Position numbers and translations under genes: made by a program. From contig JAUCBJ010007275.1 in NCBI GenBank assembly GCA_032718475.1, forward strand, positions 35,666 through 99,665: a stretch of DNA of 64,000 nucleotides, in the 5' to 3' direction. Below are positions 33,072 through 46,002 of the stretch, in pieces. Source of the stretch: Nemertoderma westbladi (Eukaryota; Xenacoelomorpha; Nemertodermatida; Nemertodermatidae). The notes beneath the pieces were generated by a model. The model was not told the DNA's origin. It searched no databases and saw only the letters and a program-made list of their open reading frames with translations. Every line of letters starts with the position of its first letter. Position 1 is the first letter of the stretch.

Positions 33072-33580
33072 ATGAAGTCACGTATAATTCATCGGAAACT
33101 TGGGGTCCGATTATTTAGAGCAGCAGTAGTTCCAGTACTCCTCTATGGGAGTCCATGCTGGGCTCTAACTTCTGAGGACACCAACTCTCTGGATGGCACA
33201 TTCGTAAGAATGCTACGCCGGGTTCACTGTGTCAAGTACAATGCACACATCTCCAACTAGACACTAGATAACATTGGAGGTGTCTCATTGGTCCTCCCAA
33301 GCTTGACACTAGAACAAAGCCGCCTCAGCTTTGCAGGACATTGCTTTCGCCGTGTGGACCGGCCAGTGTATAATCTTATGCTTTGGCGGCCTCATGGAGT
33401 GATTAAGCATGGTGGACAGTCCATGACTTTCTTGAGACGCATCTTAAAGGACACTGGCCTTGAAGATGCGGATGATCTAGCAAATGTCATGGGTGATAGG
33501 GAGTTGTGGCGTCACAATTTTGTCGACAAGCCGGCATAGCATTCTTAAAAATGCAGCTGCAATGCAGCATGCCGATCCTA
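33072..33580 (+). pseudogene. non-LTR retrotransposon 3' tail (one nonsense codon)
   Basis: The frame from 33,072 to 33,539 has a single in-frame TAG at 33,258-33,260. It encodes the post-catalytic part of a LINE polyprotein: RAAVVPVLLYGSPCWAL, then QSRLSFAGHCFRR, HGGQSMTFLRRILKDTGLED and the terminal DRELWRHNF. This pattern (upstream VLLYG..CW, then RL.aGH, then DTG and LW) is typical of RTE/CR1-type tails. 5' truncation is usual for LINE insertions. A second, more decayed copy lies at 3,402-3,830. Confidence 0.75.
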
Positions 33581-33902
33581 GTAGTATTAGACAGATACAG
33601 TACAACTACTGTAGCTTGTGATAGTATGGTATCCGTATGCTAAGGCTTGCCTACTTTTTTGGCTCTCCATAGTCCCCAGACCTTATCACTTTCAGGAGAT
33701 TTTTTTAAAGGCTATTAAAAATACATAATACATAAAAATACAATAAATGTACCACACACTGTATATCGAAAATATTTATTAAAATCAACTGCAAAAACAA
33801 AACTAAACCAAGTTTCATATATCATTTTTTTATATTCAAAGTAAAGGTATTTATTATGAAATATAAGCTAATAAAAATTGTAAGGTACTAAGACTAACTA
33901 AA
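33581..33902. other. non-coding flank left of BEL-B
   Basis: AT-rich, no feature recognised. Ends in GTACA, the possible target duplication of BEL-B. Confidence 0.5.
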
Positions 33903-33907
33903 GTACA

Positions 33908-35058
33908 TGTAAAAGCTTTTGCGGACATAACAAGTCATTTTTTCCCGCAATGCACAGTGTAGGTGCTTTAGCGGACATAACAAGTCATTTTTGCCGCAAT
34001 GCGCATAATACTCTAAAAGACTGGAGCTCAGATGACGAAATCTGTCAGCTGATTTCCTGTATACGTGGAACTTTTCTTTGTCCTGCCTAGTCAGCCAATC
34101 AGAGACGATTTTCACTTTATGTTGAACAGGGGCCTATGGAAAACCGCGCAATGCATTACGGTCTTTGTTTACTTTTCTGAGCCAGAGAACCGGCTTGGAA
34201 ATCTTCTGAACTTCTGATTTTGGAAGTTTCAGACTTTTGGCCTAAACATCTGATGGCTTTGATTACAAGAACGTAAATCTATTGTCTGGAAACATTACCT
34301 GGCTGCATTTACCTGATGAACTCAACATCCTGCATACATACTGACTTACGTAACACATACTGATTGTTCACCGCATTATTTTACTTCTGTTATTAATTGT
34401 TGTTATATGGATATATATTGCTGATATATTTGGATAATACCGATGAATAATCATAAAACCCCCAATCTTCTTGATTACTGAAGGTGAGAGGAACAGGTTA
34501 CCGGTAGCAACTGCGACTTAAATTATAGTGGTTTTGTGTGAATTAAATGCTATTTCATAATCCCTACAAGTGTCAGTTGCGATCTTCCTTATATATGATC
34601 AAATTCAGTGACGGTCGGCAGATCAGTGTGCAGTAGTGTGAAATAGTGTGAAGTCGTGTGAAGTAGTGTAACAGATAATAAAGCATCTCCTAAAGAATGC
34701 GCTATTTACGAAACTCAGTAGCCATCTAGTTGTAATTAGTATAAGTCATAACTCTGTTTTTATACTTAAAGCGCCACGTACTAAAGGAACTGTTAATATT
34801 TCCCCGAAAGTAAATATATTTGTCAGAGATTATATAGTAACGATCAATCGAATAATACATATAGGTCTGCACAGCAATAACTTTCAAAGCACCCGAATCC
34901 AGTCTCCCTTAACTGTGGGTGAATGATCGCGCACAGACTGGCTTCGGCGGATGTAACTTCAGTACATTAAATAATTGGTCTAGGCTAAAGTCGATTTACA
35001 AACAAGAAGACAACTAAAATTGGCAGGTTAAACTGCTAGAGGTCTAAAAGCGCGAACA
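33908..35058 (+). repeat. BEL-B left LTR
   Basis: 1,151 bp, TGTAAAAGCTTTTGCGG ... GCGCGAACA. Shares its first about 20 bases and last about 15 bases with BEL-A, while the middle is only partly similar. A 50-bp direct repeat with GCGGACATAACAAGTCATTT opens the LTR (33,921 and 33,971). Confidence 0.93.
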
Positions 35059-36948
35059 ATAATAGATTTTTAAGTTCTTTATTGCACCATAGGCAATAAA
35101 GTCGAATGTACCGGTCGAACGGTAAGCTGTAAGCCTAACTGCCCAACTACCCGAACCGGTACTTACTGGTACCAGTATTATTTCGATTGTGACATATTGT
35201 ATATTGTAGGCTGTTAGGGGATTAGGGATTGATCACCCCTTATTCCTTTGTATGGTTTACTTATTTCTGTCAGTATTATTTATCTGTAAGTGTAATATTG
35301 AGCAGAAGGCGTGTAAGCCTGCTCAGATTGTATAAATAATTTGTAGGCCGGATTGTTGTCTGACTGTTGTTAGGTCCGAAGAGATTGCAGTATGTGTAGA
35401 GTGTCTGTCCGATAAAGTGCTAGTTAGGAAGGTGGGGGCATCCAGTGTTGTAAGGTAAATCCCCCCGAAAGAATAAGTCGTACTACTCGGTTAGAACGCC
35501 TACTAACTAACCATTTTGGAGTCTGCATATACTGTAGTTTATTTAGGCTTGACAGTAGTCTGCCAGCATTTGGTCTGTATTTTGTTTGTATAGTCTGCAC
35601 GGGTAGCGTAATATTTATTGTTCAGAGTATATGCGAGTATTCGCAACCTACAACCCCCCAAGTTTATTCCTACAGTAATTGTGCTTGTTATACATACCGT
35701 TATAGTTAAATTAACCCCGGTACTACATCAGGGCTGCTTGGCGTAGGTAAAGACTGGTGATTTTGTGCTCCGGTCACTCCAGCAGATACCGTGGTTCTTT
35801 TGGCTGTTCAAGTATATTTAACTGCTGGTTATTTGTTGTATAAGTACTTGTACCTAATTTAGGATTTAGAGTATAGTGCTTTCCGAAAGTAATTTTGTGT
35901 GTAGGCAGTATATTTGTGTTGTAAAGTGGTTAATAGGCATGTTAGCTCTGGTTGGCTGCGGTAATTAACTTCTAGGTAAGGACACTCCGGGTACATAACA
36001 TAGTACTTATAGAGCTAAGACTATAAGTCGTCAGACGGTGGTATTTTCTTATCTGGACAACGCAATTTACTTACTACTGCTTTATTGTTTTCAAATACCG
36101 TAGTATCCTGACAGTTTGTAAGAACCAGAAATTCTAACTCCTTGTTAGGCTGGTTTGTAGATTTCTTGTAAAATTACCCTAAAATTTGTATGTATAACTT
36201 TTTAGTGTTAATTTAGAGATTGTAATCTCAAACTGTAATAGTAAGTAATTTGTAGTGATAAGTAACTTAGTAAAGTAGAATTATTCGTTTTAGTGTCCAA
36301 CAAGTAGCACTTCACTGAGAGCGTTCAGCTTCTGTGCAGTGACTCCTCACCCAGAAATAATAACATTTATTTCAAACATAGTCCAACCCCTTGTACGGGT
36401 ATATATATATATTATAAATAAACTCAAACCGATTTATAAAATAGTAGGCCTGTTATACATCTATTAGGTCTTAATATCAGTTGGACTACTGCTTGATAAC
36501 AGTAATAAGTAAAGGGAAGTAACCCTAAAAATTCGGAAATTCAGTTATTATAAAATAATTGACATTACCGGTATTTACGGTAGGCTTATTATATATTTAT
36601 ATAAATTTGGGCTGAAATTATATACCGGTATTCTGTGACTAATCCTAGTCTATAATAATACTTATATATACTATAGGTGTATACCGGTATTTACGGTAGG
36701 CTTATTATATATATTTATATAAATTTAGGCTGAAATTATATACCGGTATTCTGTGACTAATCCTAGTCTATAATAATTCTTATATATATATACTATAAGT
36801 ATACCAGTATTTTAATATATTATATATATATCACGTTACACTGAGTAACGATATCGGTAATTAATTACTAGGCTTACAGTTGATACTGATTTACTAGACT
36901 TACTTTAACTGTCGTTATAGTAGTAGGCATTCAACTGCAATATAAATC
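35059..36948 (+). other. BEL-B 5' leader
   Basis: 1.9 kb, aligns with the BEL-A leader without the 38-bp and 288-bp expansions. Contains the conserved hairpin (35,077-35,101) and the TACCGGTA array (36,565-36,800). No TGG primer-binding site after the LTR. Confidence 0.8.
35077..35101 (+). promoter_or_regulatory. conserved leader hairpin CTTTATTGC/GCAATAAAG
   Basis: Same 9-bp stem as BEL-A 14,807-14,829, here with a 7-nt loop, 18 nt after the LTR end. Confidence 0.6.
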
Positions 36949-39900
36949 ATGGCTGACACAAAGCAAACACTGTCAGATAGTCTCTTAGAAAGAACAGTCT
37001 GTGACTCAGATAGGAGTATAGAAAATCTGAGACCGAAGTCCAAGTCCCCTCTTACTGTAAGAAAGGTCATCCCTACAGTAGTAGTATCAGACCCTAGGTT
37101 AGTAAAGCACCATAGGTCTATTATAGGCACTAGGGCTCAGGTCAAGCGGGACCAAGAGGCAGCTGTTAAACAGCAGCAGCACCGGAACCGAGAACTTATT
37201 TCTCAACGGCCCGATAACTCTAGCAGTTCAGACACTGTAGAGTTGACACCCAAAATCGGAGCAAGGATGGCAGAAGCGGTTTATCCAGATCCACTTCTAA
37301 TACTTCCTGGAGCTGTACTCACTAGAGTATTGATTGCGGTGGAAGAACATCAAATTGATTGGGCGAGAAGTAAGCGATCGACCGAGGACAGTTATGCGGG
37401 ATACACGATGGAGGAATTAAGGTCTATTGTCGAGACGCAATGGAACTTCCCGGACCCGGACTCCCGTTTAACTTATCGGAAGTTGCTTGGGAGGACTAAT
37501 ACAGGATGGGAGTAGTAAGGGACACTCGAGATCCAGCTGTGTGGAAGAGGTCGGCAGCAGGATATGTCCAGGGATTCTTCGGCTCTTTGGAGCGGTTAGA
37601 GGAACACCTGTTTCAACAACGTCAAGGACCTCAAGAGCAGGGAGAGCTGCTTTATCAAGTGCGAGAACGAATTTTACGGATCAGACTAATTCTTTCAGCC
37701 TTTGAGGAAGCCTCGAAGAGAAGCCAAGACACGTCGTTGCAAGTTGCCGTAAAAATTTGGTTCCAACGGGCGAGTCTTAAAGTCCAAGGAACGACACAAT
37801 GGAAAATTCAGCTAACTGAGCGCGCGACCCACGGAGAATCAACAGACACTACCTTTTCTCAAGTGGAAGGCGAAACTACATCCGAAAAACCTCAGAAGAA
37901 GGATGCTATTGACATCTATCTGTCGGACTATCAACGATTCATAGGTGACAAAGAGCTAAGGAGAAGGCTAGCTGGACTTCACCCTAATAGTGAGGGGGCC
38001 AAATTTGTGTTGGACTCGTTAGATGCCGAAATATTAGCCGCTGAGCAGGCTAAATTTGATAAAAGCATCCTCATCGCTATGGAACAGGAAGAACAACTAA
38101 AGAAAAAACAGATAGAAGACAGAAAGGCAGTGGCAGTGGCAGAAGCTGAAAGAAAAGCGGCAGCGGCAGCAGCAGAAGCTGAAAGAAAAGCGGCAGCGGC
38201 AGCGGCAGAAGCTGAAAGAAAAGCGGCAGCGGCAGCGGCAGAAGTTGAAAGAAAGGCGGCAGAAGCTGAAAGAAAAGCGGCAGAGGCAGTGGTAGAAGCA
38301 GAATGGAGGGCATCTGAAGAGACAGCCCAACTAGAGTTGGAAAATCTTCAAGTGAAGCAAGATTACTTAAACAAACAGAGAACAGCTACTCAGATGCAGC
38401 TGCTAAGTCGATCTACTCCCAAGAGACAGGGATTTACATCCTCTGATGAAGGTGATACAACAGATCCTGAAGGTAGAGGAAATAAATCTCGTTCCAGCGG
38501 ACGTAGAAGGGCGTTGCACCGGCAGAAATTGCCTAATTTGCCTCCAGCTGTGAGAAGGCAACTAGCTAGTGTAGATTTAAGTAATCCTGCGCCTACAGAC
38601 CAAATTATTAGGGTAGAAAGACTCCCTACTATAGTAGATGAGCCTGAAATAATTAGGCCTGTTCTCGAAGCCACTCCCTCTGTGATAGAGACCCCTGTAC
38701 TTCCAGAACCTAACTCTAAATTCCCTTTGCACAGTACTAAACTACCTTTGCCCAGTAGAACAGCCCCTGAATCAATCAACGCCAAGCAAGACATCAACGA
38801 TTTGTCGCCCGTCGTCCCTCGTCTACCCGCTACTATGTTGGCGGCTCCCGCTTCGGCGGTAGAGTGGGTGGATGGGGGACGGCGGGGGACGGATCTCCTG
38901 CTCGGGCAGCTGGAGGAACATCGTATACGTTCCTCCCAACAGGTCCGAGAATTGGAAGGGACTGTTTAGCAGTTAAAGGGAACAGTAAGAGAGAGTAGGT
39001 TAGAATTGCAAGAAGTGCAGCAGAGTATCGCATTAGAACGCGATAAATTAGTAAATATACAAAGGGGTATACCACCACCTGTAACAATGTGTCAACCTAT
39101 TAGGTCTGAAGTATTTCATGCGCAAGGTGTGGAGCCTACATGCATCTATACTGCTAGTGAAGTAGAAACTCCTATAGTAGCCCCTATTAAGGGTAATTAT
39201 AAACCTGTTGATAATGATATTCCATACAGACCTGATCATAATCCGAGAAATTTATATACCGATAACTCGATATTAAATAATACAATGGCCCAAGAAAGTT
39301 TTACGCGTCAAATGGCTAGAACCGAAGCCCGTCAAGCGGTAAAGGTGGGAGAGATCGTCAAGTTCAATGGAGATGAGATGAAATGGTTACCTTTTAATGA
39401 GTATTATAAAGATAACATACAGAACTCTGTACTATCTTACGGAGAGAAACTTAGATTCCTCATCAAGTGCTTGGAAGGACCTCCCAAGTTAATGGCGTTA
39501 AAGTTTATTGGACATCCAGATGGATTAAGACAAGTTTGGCATACACTAAACATCAGGTATGGTAATAGGACTAACATAGCTAGGTATTTGTATGCGAAAT
39601 TAGTAGCGCCCCGAAAGTTCCTTAGCAGCGGGATTATAGAGTTTTCCGATGAGATTCAGGAGATCTGTAGACAACTAGATTGGTTAGGTAAGTCTCATGA
39701 ATATCAGAGTTCCATGGTTATTGGAGCCGTAGCCTCTACTTTGCCAAAGGGTGGAGTAGGTACTCGTTGGGACAAAAGAGTTCTCTATATGATGGACCAG
39801 CAACAAAGAGACCCTACCATGGCTGATCTCATGTCATTCTTAAATGGAGAGGTAAGATTACAGCTCCTAAAGCAGTCCCGAGAGAAGATACCGGAAAATG

Positions 39901-40430
39901 AGGTGAGTGAAAAACCTGTTTCTAGGAGAAAGGTAACACCAGTGTGTTATACAGACGACGGCGAAAGCCAGACCTCCCACGAGGAGAACAGCGGGAAAGA
40001 CACCGAAAGATCTTATTATGTCAACAAAACACGTAAAGACGTAAGTAAATCTAAGTCTCGAACCAGTGACAGGAGAGAACAGGTAACAACAACTCCTCCC
40101 ATGTCTCCTAAGAGAATTCATGGAAGAAAGCCCGAGGAAAGAACAAGTGTGCACAACACAACCCAGGTTAAAGTAAGTAACATCAAACCCAAATGTGCAT
40201 TGTGCGACGGGCCCCATTGTTTGAGTGGATGTGATGAATTCTTGAAGAAATCCCTAAAGGATAGACATGATGTCATGTGGGATAAGCGGTTGTGTTATAA
40301 TTGTCTCAGGCAAGGACACCAACGGCGGACCTGTTACTCAGACACGAAGTGCATTAAGTGCGGCGCGAAACATCATATCTTGCTGCACACAGAATTTGAT
40401 AGAACCCGCACGAGTCAGGTAAGTGAGTCC
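36949..40430 (+). pseudogene. gag: BEL-B gag
   Basis: Aligns with BEL-A gag. Lesions: one base lost near 37,448, TAA at 37,497-37,499 in the restored phase, and TAG at 38,967-38,969. The helical region (38,118-38,310) consists of AEAERKAAAAA units rather than the AKAAAAVE units of BEL-A. The gag core (KFNGDEMKWLPFNEYY) and cysteine clusters CALCDGPHCLSGC and CYNCLRQGHQRRTCYSDTKC are intact. They run straight into the protease frame, showing that gag and pol were one frame. Confidence 0.92.
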
Positions 40431-43400
40431 GAACTACATGTCCAATTCAGTGATGTGAACGACACTGACCACAGCTCTGAGATGGAAAGATTCTACACGG
40501 ACGAATTCTCCGACGAAAACGAATCCTGTTATATGATAAACGCCGCAGTGTATCGAGCGCTTACGTATGAGACTGAAACCGATAATGAAGCGCAACTGAC
40601 TATTCTGGACCGACAACCATCTTGGAAAGCGCCAACTTCCAACGTCGGAATCCGGGAATTCCCAGTGGTGCAGCTGAGAGTCCACAGGCTAAGTAAGAGT
40701 CTTATAGTAAACGCCCTCCTTGACTCCGGCAGCACAGGTACATTCATCGACAAAGAACTAGCCGAAGACATCTTTGCTGGACAACCCAAGTTCCGAACTA
40801 AGTTGAACCTTTCAGGAATTATGCAGGTTTGGAAATCTACAGTAGCTACAGATTACTATGTAGGCGCATTGTCCACTCCCCAGGACGAACTAGGAGAACA
40901 TAGCATAAGGTCAGTAAAAATGGTGGCGATAAAGAACTTTGCTACCAGCCAAGTGGAACCTTACAACTGGGACGAAGATCATTTTACCCAGCAGGCATGA
41001 TATCCCTAGATTCAACACCGACTACCCAGGGGTACAGATATTGATCGGCCAAAATGCGCACGAGGCGCTAGAGACATTAGAAAAACGGCCTGCTCGACCG
41101 CAACCATTACAAACGTACGCGGGAAGAACGAGAGTAGGTTGGTACTTCACTGGACCTTCCCGTAGAACACTGATGGAAGGACTCCCTCAAGAAAGAATAC
41201 ATCAGGTGAGTGAATGGGAAGAAGAAATCAGTGAGGGAGAAACCACAACTGAGGGAACACCATACTCCTCAGATAATGACGATATTAACCAATTATTCGA
41301 CGAGGAAAATACAATCGACCTCCTCACCGAAAATGAAACTTGGCGAAACCAAGTAAACCTGTGCCATCTCATCAATTATGGCGGACAATTCAACTACAAC
41401 GACGAATTAAACGAAGTGATAGATCACTACAACAATAAGATTCGCGATGAACACGCCGTACGATTCTTTACTCAAGAAGCAGTAGAGCCTAATTCCTACG
41501 ACAAGGCCCTGTCCGTCGAGGAAGAGAGAGCCAAGCAGATTCAGGAAACGACTACCCATTTTTATAAAGATCAAGGTCGCTATGAGATTGGTCTTCCGTT
41601 CCGACGGCGAGAACCCAACTTTATAAATAACCGACCCTTAGCGGAGAAGAGAATCGCGCAACTACATCGGCGTCTTATGGCCAATGTCTCAGCCAGGGAA
41701 ATGTATAAGACCCAGCTGAAGAAATTTATCGATAAGGGATACGCGGAGCGAGTACTGGAAGAAACACCCATCACAGAGAGAACGTATTATCTAACACATC
41801 ATTACGTTCCCAAACCCGGTAAACCCAACGAAGTCCGGGTAGTGTTCGACGGCACCGCCCTTTACATGGGCCAATCCCTGAACTCCGAATTGTAGCCTGG
41901 ACCCAACTTACTGCAATCCTTGTTGGGAATACTATTAAGATTACGGCAATATTCTCTCGCTTTCGCTTCGGATATAGAAGGCATGTTCTTACAAGTCAAG
42001 GCGCTGGATAGGGATCGAGACAGCCTACAATTTCTGTGGTGACCTGAAGGAGACCTCAACCAAAAACCGGTGGAGTACTGGATGACCATCCAGGCTTTCG
42101 GGATCATCTCGAGCCCCTCGAACGGTTGTTCAGTAGTGCGCACCACTGCTGATGACAACCGAGACGCCTCCTCTAAAGCGGTTATCGACAACATCAAACG
42201 GGATATATACATGGACGACAATTTAAAGTCCCTCCCATCGGCGGAAGAAGCCATTGATGTTGCCAAGGGAATGGTAGAGTGTTTGCGACGCGGTGGATTT
42301 CGACTAACCAAATTCACTAGTAACTCCCGTGAGTTTCTGGAATCAATCCTGGTAGAAGACCGAGGTGTTAAAGATCTGGACCTCATCAAGGACGATCTTC
42401 CGGAAACCAAGACGCTTGGTTTGAAATGGGACACGGAGAGAGATATCTTGTTTTTCCAGTTAAAACAGCGAGATAATCCAGTTAGAACTAAACGGATTTG
42501 TCTAAGTATCCTGAGCACTTATTTCGATCCATTGGGATTTATTAGCCCAGTTATATTGGTTGCTCGGAGCTTAGTGCAACAAATGTGGCGTGAAAACCAC
42601 TCGTGGGACGATCCACTTAAGGGAGAACTACTAAAGAAGTGGATGAAATTGGAAGATTCTCTACCTTCCATCGAGAACTTTATGATTTCCCATTCATATT
42701 TTGGTCACGTTCTCCCCACGTATTCCTATCAACTCCATGTGTTTGGAGACGCCAGCGATATGGGAATAGGTATAGTAGCCTACCTGAGGGTTGAAACTCT
42801 GGATGGAATTAAAGTTGCCTTGGTCACCTCTAAGGCCTTGATAAACAACAAACTACGAGTTCCTCGAGCGGAGTTAAAGGCGGCTCTATACGCTACAGCC
42901 ATCGGCCGGAATGTAACAGAACAGATCGACTATCCACTGGAGAAAACTGTCTATTGGACTGATGCTTTACTCGTTTTGGAGTATATAACCAATGAAGTCT
43001 GTCAGTTCAGTGCCTTCGTTACCAACAGAGTAGCCATTATACTTAGTCGCTCTAATGTAGATCAATGGAGACATTACCCTGGGACGATTAATCCAGCCGA
43101 CATCGCCTCCAGAGGAGCAACTCCTCAAGAACTGATAGATACTCCAGACTGGGTAGGTGGACCCGACTTCCTAAGTAAAGAAGAGGATGAATGGCCTCCT
43201 CATCTCACCACGGCTGAGATTAGACAAGCCAAGGGAGCGGAGAAAGTCAAACCTAAAACCCAGACGAGTAAATCAAAGTTATTTAAACCCGTGATAGATC
43301 TGTCTGTACTACACATCTCCAAGGACGACGCTGTGGATCTAAACTCCCCCGCCACAAATAAATCTGTTATAGACATCAGAGAAAGAGACTGGAAATCTGG

Positions 43401-45095
43401 AACACCAGACGTCTCGCAGGGACTCTCACATCTCCTGCAGAGAGCGATAAATCACTATAGCTCTTGGAATTGGCTTTGTAAGGCCGTCGTGTATTTGAAG
43501 CGATGCTTCCATCATCACTATTCCAGGACGAAGATCGCTAGTGATACCGCTCCACTGACATCCAAGCAGGTCCATGCTATAAAAAAACCTTCCCACATAC
43601 AAAGTGTCGGATAGGTTTCTGACGGAGAAGATCAGTTAACAGGAGCATGAAGAAACCAATAAGCAGATACTGAGACTCCTGCAATGCTATGAAGATTCCG
43701 ATAAGTATTTCCTGTTGTTGAGAAATCCACAGATGCGCTTAAGGGATCGTTTCTCTAGCACAATGATAGTTGGGTTAATACGTGTTGGAGGGAGACTAAC
43801 TAATGCTCCATTGTCCTTTGACACTAAATTTCCCATACTCATTAGAAATCTTGAAATACAAATCAAGATGATTGTAGATGTTCACAGTAGGCTTTACCAT
43901 GCTGGTAGAGAACAAGTTCTTAGCGAAATTCGAACTCGCTATTATTTCCATAAACCCCGTAGAGCTCTGAACCAAGTTCTTAGGAACTGTATAACCTGTA
44001 GGAAAGCATTCAGTAGGCCTTTAACACAGCGAGAGGCAGAATTACCTAGGGAACAAGTAAGCTTCTATGAACCACCCTTTACTAATACCGGTGTGGATTT
44101 ATTTGGCCCTATTGAAGTATATCGTGCTAGGACTATAGTCAAGTGATGGTGTGTCATCTTTGTCTGTATGACTTGTAGAGCGATCCATCTAGATATGGTG
44201 AACGATCTATCTACCAACAGCTTCATACTGAGTTTACGCCGACAGATCGCTCGTTTTGGAACTAGCAACACCATGAGATCAGACAAAGGAACGAACTTCA
44301 TTGGCGCCAATAATGAGATCAAAGCTTATGTTAAAGATTGGAACCAAAGACAGGTGGACGATCAGCTAAGGGTAACAGCATCTAGCTGGACCTTCAACGC
44401 CGCCAATGCCCCTTGGTGGGGAGGAAGTTGGGAGAGGTTAATAAGGAGCATGAAGACTGCATTTCACTTTATAGTGCCTTGCCGCGCGCGCGTATCTCAC
44501 CGATGAACTTTTGCGGACATTAATGGAAGAAATCGCCGCATATCTTAACGAGAGACCGCTTATGCCAGTCTCATCGAGTCCCGACTCCCTAGAAGCGCTA
44601 ACACCCACGCATTTCCTACTGAAGAAACCTGTAGCCATGCTCCCACAATCGGAAATCACGGACGGAGACGAATACTGCCGACAAACTTGGCAACTCATGC
44701 AGTTATTATCCCGTCGTTTCGACCATTTCGAAAAACTTTATCTGCCTACGCTACAACTTCGAACCAAGTGGTTTGTGCAGCAAGAAAACGTCAGCGCTGG
44801 AGACATGGTCCTTATTGTGGAATCAGATCTTCCACGTAAACGGTGGCAGACAGGTCGTATCATCGAGACTCATATATCCGATGATGGTTTAGTGCGATCG
44901 GTAGAACTCGTCATCATGCGATGTAACTTTAAGAAACCTGGAATTGTATTCGAAACACAGCAGCTCAATCGCCCAATTGGTCGTTTATGTTTACTGGAAA
45001 GAGACAGAGAGCTATCCGGAAACTATGGAAGGCAATATACTCTTCCCACGACCACTTCCCTAATCCAACAAACATCTAGGGACTCCCCAATGTAA
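40431..45095 (+). pseudogene. pol: BEL-B pol, multiply disrupted
   Basis: Same domains as BEL-A pol: protease LLDSGSTGTFID near 40,720; reverse transcriptase with YMDD near 42,210; Pao block near 42,520; RNase H GDASD near 42,750; integrase GVDLFGP near 44,090 and SDKG near 44,280; C-terminal KRWQTGRI near 44,840. Breaks: frameshift near 40,990, TAG 41,893-41,895, TGA 42,040-42,042, frameshift near 43,585, TAA 43,637-43,639, TGA 44,144-44,146, a 4-base CG expansion near 44,485 and one extra base near 44,990. It cannot make a working polyprotein. Confidence 0.93.
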
Positions 45096-45728
45096 CAGCG
45101 TACGGAGTGGGTGTGTGACTACATTATTGTATATTTGTTTTTATTATTTTTATATTTATGTATGTATTATTATGTAATTTTATTATAATCGTTTTCTTTA
45201 ATTTTATTTAGTAGAATGTTATTTTAGCGATTATTTAGTAGATTAGTGCAATATATATATTCGTGTTTATTACTTAATTACTTAACATTATATATTTAGT
45301 GCAATGGCGAGAAATAATTCTTTTTCTCTTTCCTTACTGTCCGTACCATATTATAAATACATGACTACAGTAAGATAAAATGCCAGTACTTATTAAAGTA
45401 CAATAAAGCTCCTACTATACTCAAGTATTATTGGAAAGTAGAGTATTAGGAATGCAAAGTTCAGATCCTCGTGTCTCGGCTAAACCAAGCTCTGGGTAGA
45501 CCTTGGAAACGACTTGCCTCTTCTCGCTGACATTGCTTCTTGTAATATTGCTCTCATACCGTATATTAAATAATACATATAGTAGAGTGATGTCCCTTTA
45601 ACAGTAGCGTAGAACGCAAAATAAATCTGTTAAACCCTTTGACCATCTGTAATTCTAGTCGATTAAGATATCGCGGCACCCACCGATATACTTGAAAGAC
45701 AAATTTCTAGAACCAGTGGTTAACATCC

Positions 45729-45749
45729 CCAGACAAGTTCTGGAATAAA
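45729..45749 (+). terminator. hairpin CCAGA/TCTGG into AATAAA, BEL-B cassette 1
   Basis: Stem 45,729-45,733 with 45,739-45,743, AATAAA at 45,744-45,749. Same arrangement as in BEL-A. Confidence 0.5.
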
Positions 45750-45981
45750 TCGGTGCCCATCTTAAATATTAAATATTTAATATTTATAAAAATCTATTAA
45801 ACAAATGTTATAATAGAGTAAATGCAGACAAATAAACTCTTAAGGAGTTTGTAAACCAAGAAAATCTATAAATCAAAATCTGTTAAAATTCAGATCCTTT
45901 AAAATTTTAGTCGATTAAGATATCGTAGCACTTACCGATACTCTTTAAAGACAAATTTCGTAGAATTAAGGATCCTAGTCC

Positions 45982-46002
45982 CCAGACATGTTCTGGAATA
46001 AA
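45982..46002 (+). terminator. hairpin CCAGA/TCTGG into AATAAA, BEL-B cassette 2
   Basis: Stem 45,982-45,986 with 45,992-45,996, loop CATGT, AATAAA at 45,997-46,002. Confidence 0.5.
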
